Of a stretch of DNA of 12,294 nucleotides, positions 11,952-12,294 are shown piece after piece (the stretch's first letter is position 1; every line of letters begins with the position of its first letter). The translations under genes and the position numbers were made by a program. The notes under the pieces are model-generated. The model was not told the DNA's origin and ran no database searches. It saw nothing but the letters and a program-made list of their open reading frames with translations. Source of the DNA: CAYGUI01 sp964353115 (GTDB lineage: Bacteria > Pseudomonadota > Gammaproteobacteria > JAGOUU01); NCBI GenBank assembly GCA_964353115.1, contig CAYGUI010000037.1:1-12294 (forward strand), in the 5' to 3' direction.

Positions 11952-12294
11952 TAATAACCCCATCAACTCCAAGAGCTATAATTTTATTAAAATCTTGTAA
12001 TTGATCAACTGTCCACGGAATAACTTTTAAGCCCAGCTCATGGGCTTTTTTTATGTTTTCTTTAGTTAAATCTTTAAAATACGGACACCAGTTATTAGCT
12101 CCAAGCTTTGTCATTTGCTCTAAATTTTTTGAACTCTCAGGAAATATACCCCCTTTTATAAAGGGGGTAGCTCCGAAGGAGCTGGGGGTTTTTTTATCCT
12201 CAGTGATAAAAGAAGTGCGAATTTCAGGTGCAATTTTTTTTGCATAAACCAACCCACGCCAATCAAAAGACTGTAATTCAGCACGACCTAAAAT
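11935..12294 (-). CDS. Glycerophosphodiester phosphodiesterase, C-terminal part (5' end outside window)
   Basis: This family hydrolyses glycerophosphodiesters to glycerol 3-phosphate and an alcohol. The frame is open from the window edge and reads ILGRAELQSFDWRGLVYAKK, matching the QSFDW region of the TIM-barrel GDPD fold. It continues APEIRTSFITED, WCPYFKDLTKENIKKAHELG, LKVIPWTVDQ and GVDGVITNRP, the conserved C-terminal end of the family. About 120 residues are visible; the N-terminal half with the HRG motif lies beyond the window, so the real start is not seen. Between SFITED and IFPESSKN lies a foreign segment, KTPSSFGATPFIKGG, encoded exactly by a palindromic repeat (12148-12195). It adds 16 codons without breaking the frame, in a surface loop region of the fold. 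Activity is probably retained. The gene converges on the 64-aa gene with a 17-nt overlap. Confidence 0.9.
   Translation of the reverse strand: MLGRAELQSFDWRGLVYAKKIAPEIRTSFITEDKKTPSSFGATPFIKGGIFPESSKNLEQMTKLGANNWCPYFKDLTKENIKKAHELGLKVIPWTVDQLQDFNKIIALGVDGVITNRPV
12147..12195. repeat. Palindromic element inserted in frame in the phosphodiesterase gene
   Basis: A perfect 10-bp inverted repeat, TACCCCCTTT (12147-12156) and AAAGGGGGTA (12160-12169), with a 3-base loop is followed by AGCTCC-GAA-GGAGCT (12169-12183) and G5-T7 (12184-12195). It is GC-rich inside an AT-rich gene. On the coding (minus) strand its 48 nt encode KKTPSSFGATPFIKGG. The C5-T3/A3-G5 core and the PFIKGG reading are shared with the element at the window start. 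The layout recalls the Rickettsia palindromic elements, which also sit in frame within genes. Confidence 0.8.

Noticed and set aside
12184..12200. Rho-independent terminator for the 64-aa gene (hairpin followed by a T run)
   Set aside because: The hairpin and T run do sit downstream, but more than 200 nt past the stop and inside the opposing gene; the repeat explains the structure. A terminator role is possible but unsupported.
12053..12247. Plus-strand open frame of 64 codons opposite the phosphodiesterase gene
   Set aside because: It is the reverse of a clearly conserved GDPD coding sequence, has no ribosome site, and exists because the repeat lacks stops.

Overview
The window is an AT-rich chromosomal segment of a gammaproteobacterium. 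The gene order miaA-hfq-hflX-hflK-hflC-DUF2065-purA on one strand is the classical gammaproteobacterial hfq/hfl block, and the Hfq core is of the gammaproteobacterial type. Several traits together suggest a host-associated, possibly intracellular lineage of the Legionellales/Coxiella/Rickettsiella sort: low GC, shortened housekeeping enzymes, effector-like orphan proteins, and GC-rich palindromic repeats that are read through in frame inside genes. That placement is inference; no rRNA or species marker is present.

Layout. (1) Bases 1-256 hold the 3' end of an unidentified gene whose visible part begins with GC-rich repeat modules read as protein. (2) 304-7830 is a dense plus-strand block: a glycosyltransferase-like orphan, a miniature miaA lacking its internal insertion domain, hfq, a C-terminally short hflX, hflK, hflC, a DUF2065 membrane protein, purA and proC. 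Spacing is 1-8 nt or overlapping (ATGA at hflX/hflK and hflK/hflC, 7 nt at purA/proC), so it probably works as one or a few operons. (3) A minus-strand coiled-coil orphan converges on proC. (4) Two adjacent plus-strand Ser/Pro-rich proteins share an NG..PGRH motif and are followed by an exported L,D-transpeptidase. (5) A 144-bp spacer carries a nested set of hairpins. (6) Then come tgt (queuosine tRNA modification), a 64-aa orphan with its own strong promoter, and, convergent, the 3' part of a glycerophosphodiester phosphodiesterase gene that carries an in-frame palindromic repeat.

Functions. MiaA and Tgt modify tRNA anticodon loops (A37 and G34). Hfq is the sRNA chaperone, HflX a ribosome-associated GTPase, and HflK/HflC the membrane complex that governs FtsH. 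PurA and ProC serve AMP and proline synthesis. The L,D-transpeptidase acts on peptidoglycan.

The most notable signals are the palindromic repeat family found at three places (twice as in-frame peptide sharing PFIKGG, once intergenic), the loss of about 70 internal residues from MiaA, the missing HflX C-terminal domain, and the unrecognised NG..PGRH protein pair. I saw no tRNA, rRNA, CRISPR array, transposase or replication origin, and no gene-free stretch longer than 300 bases.
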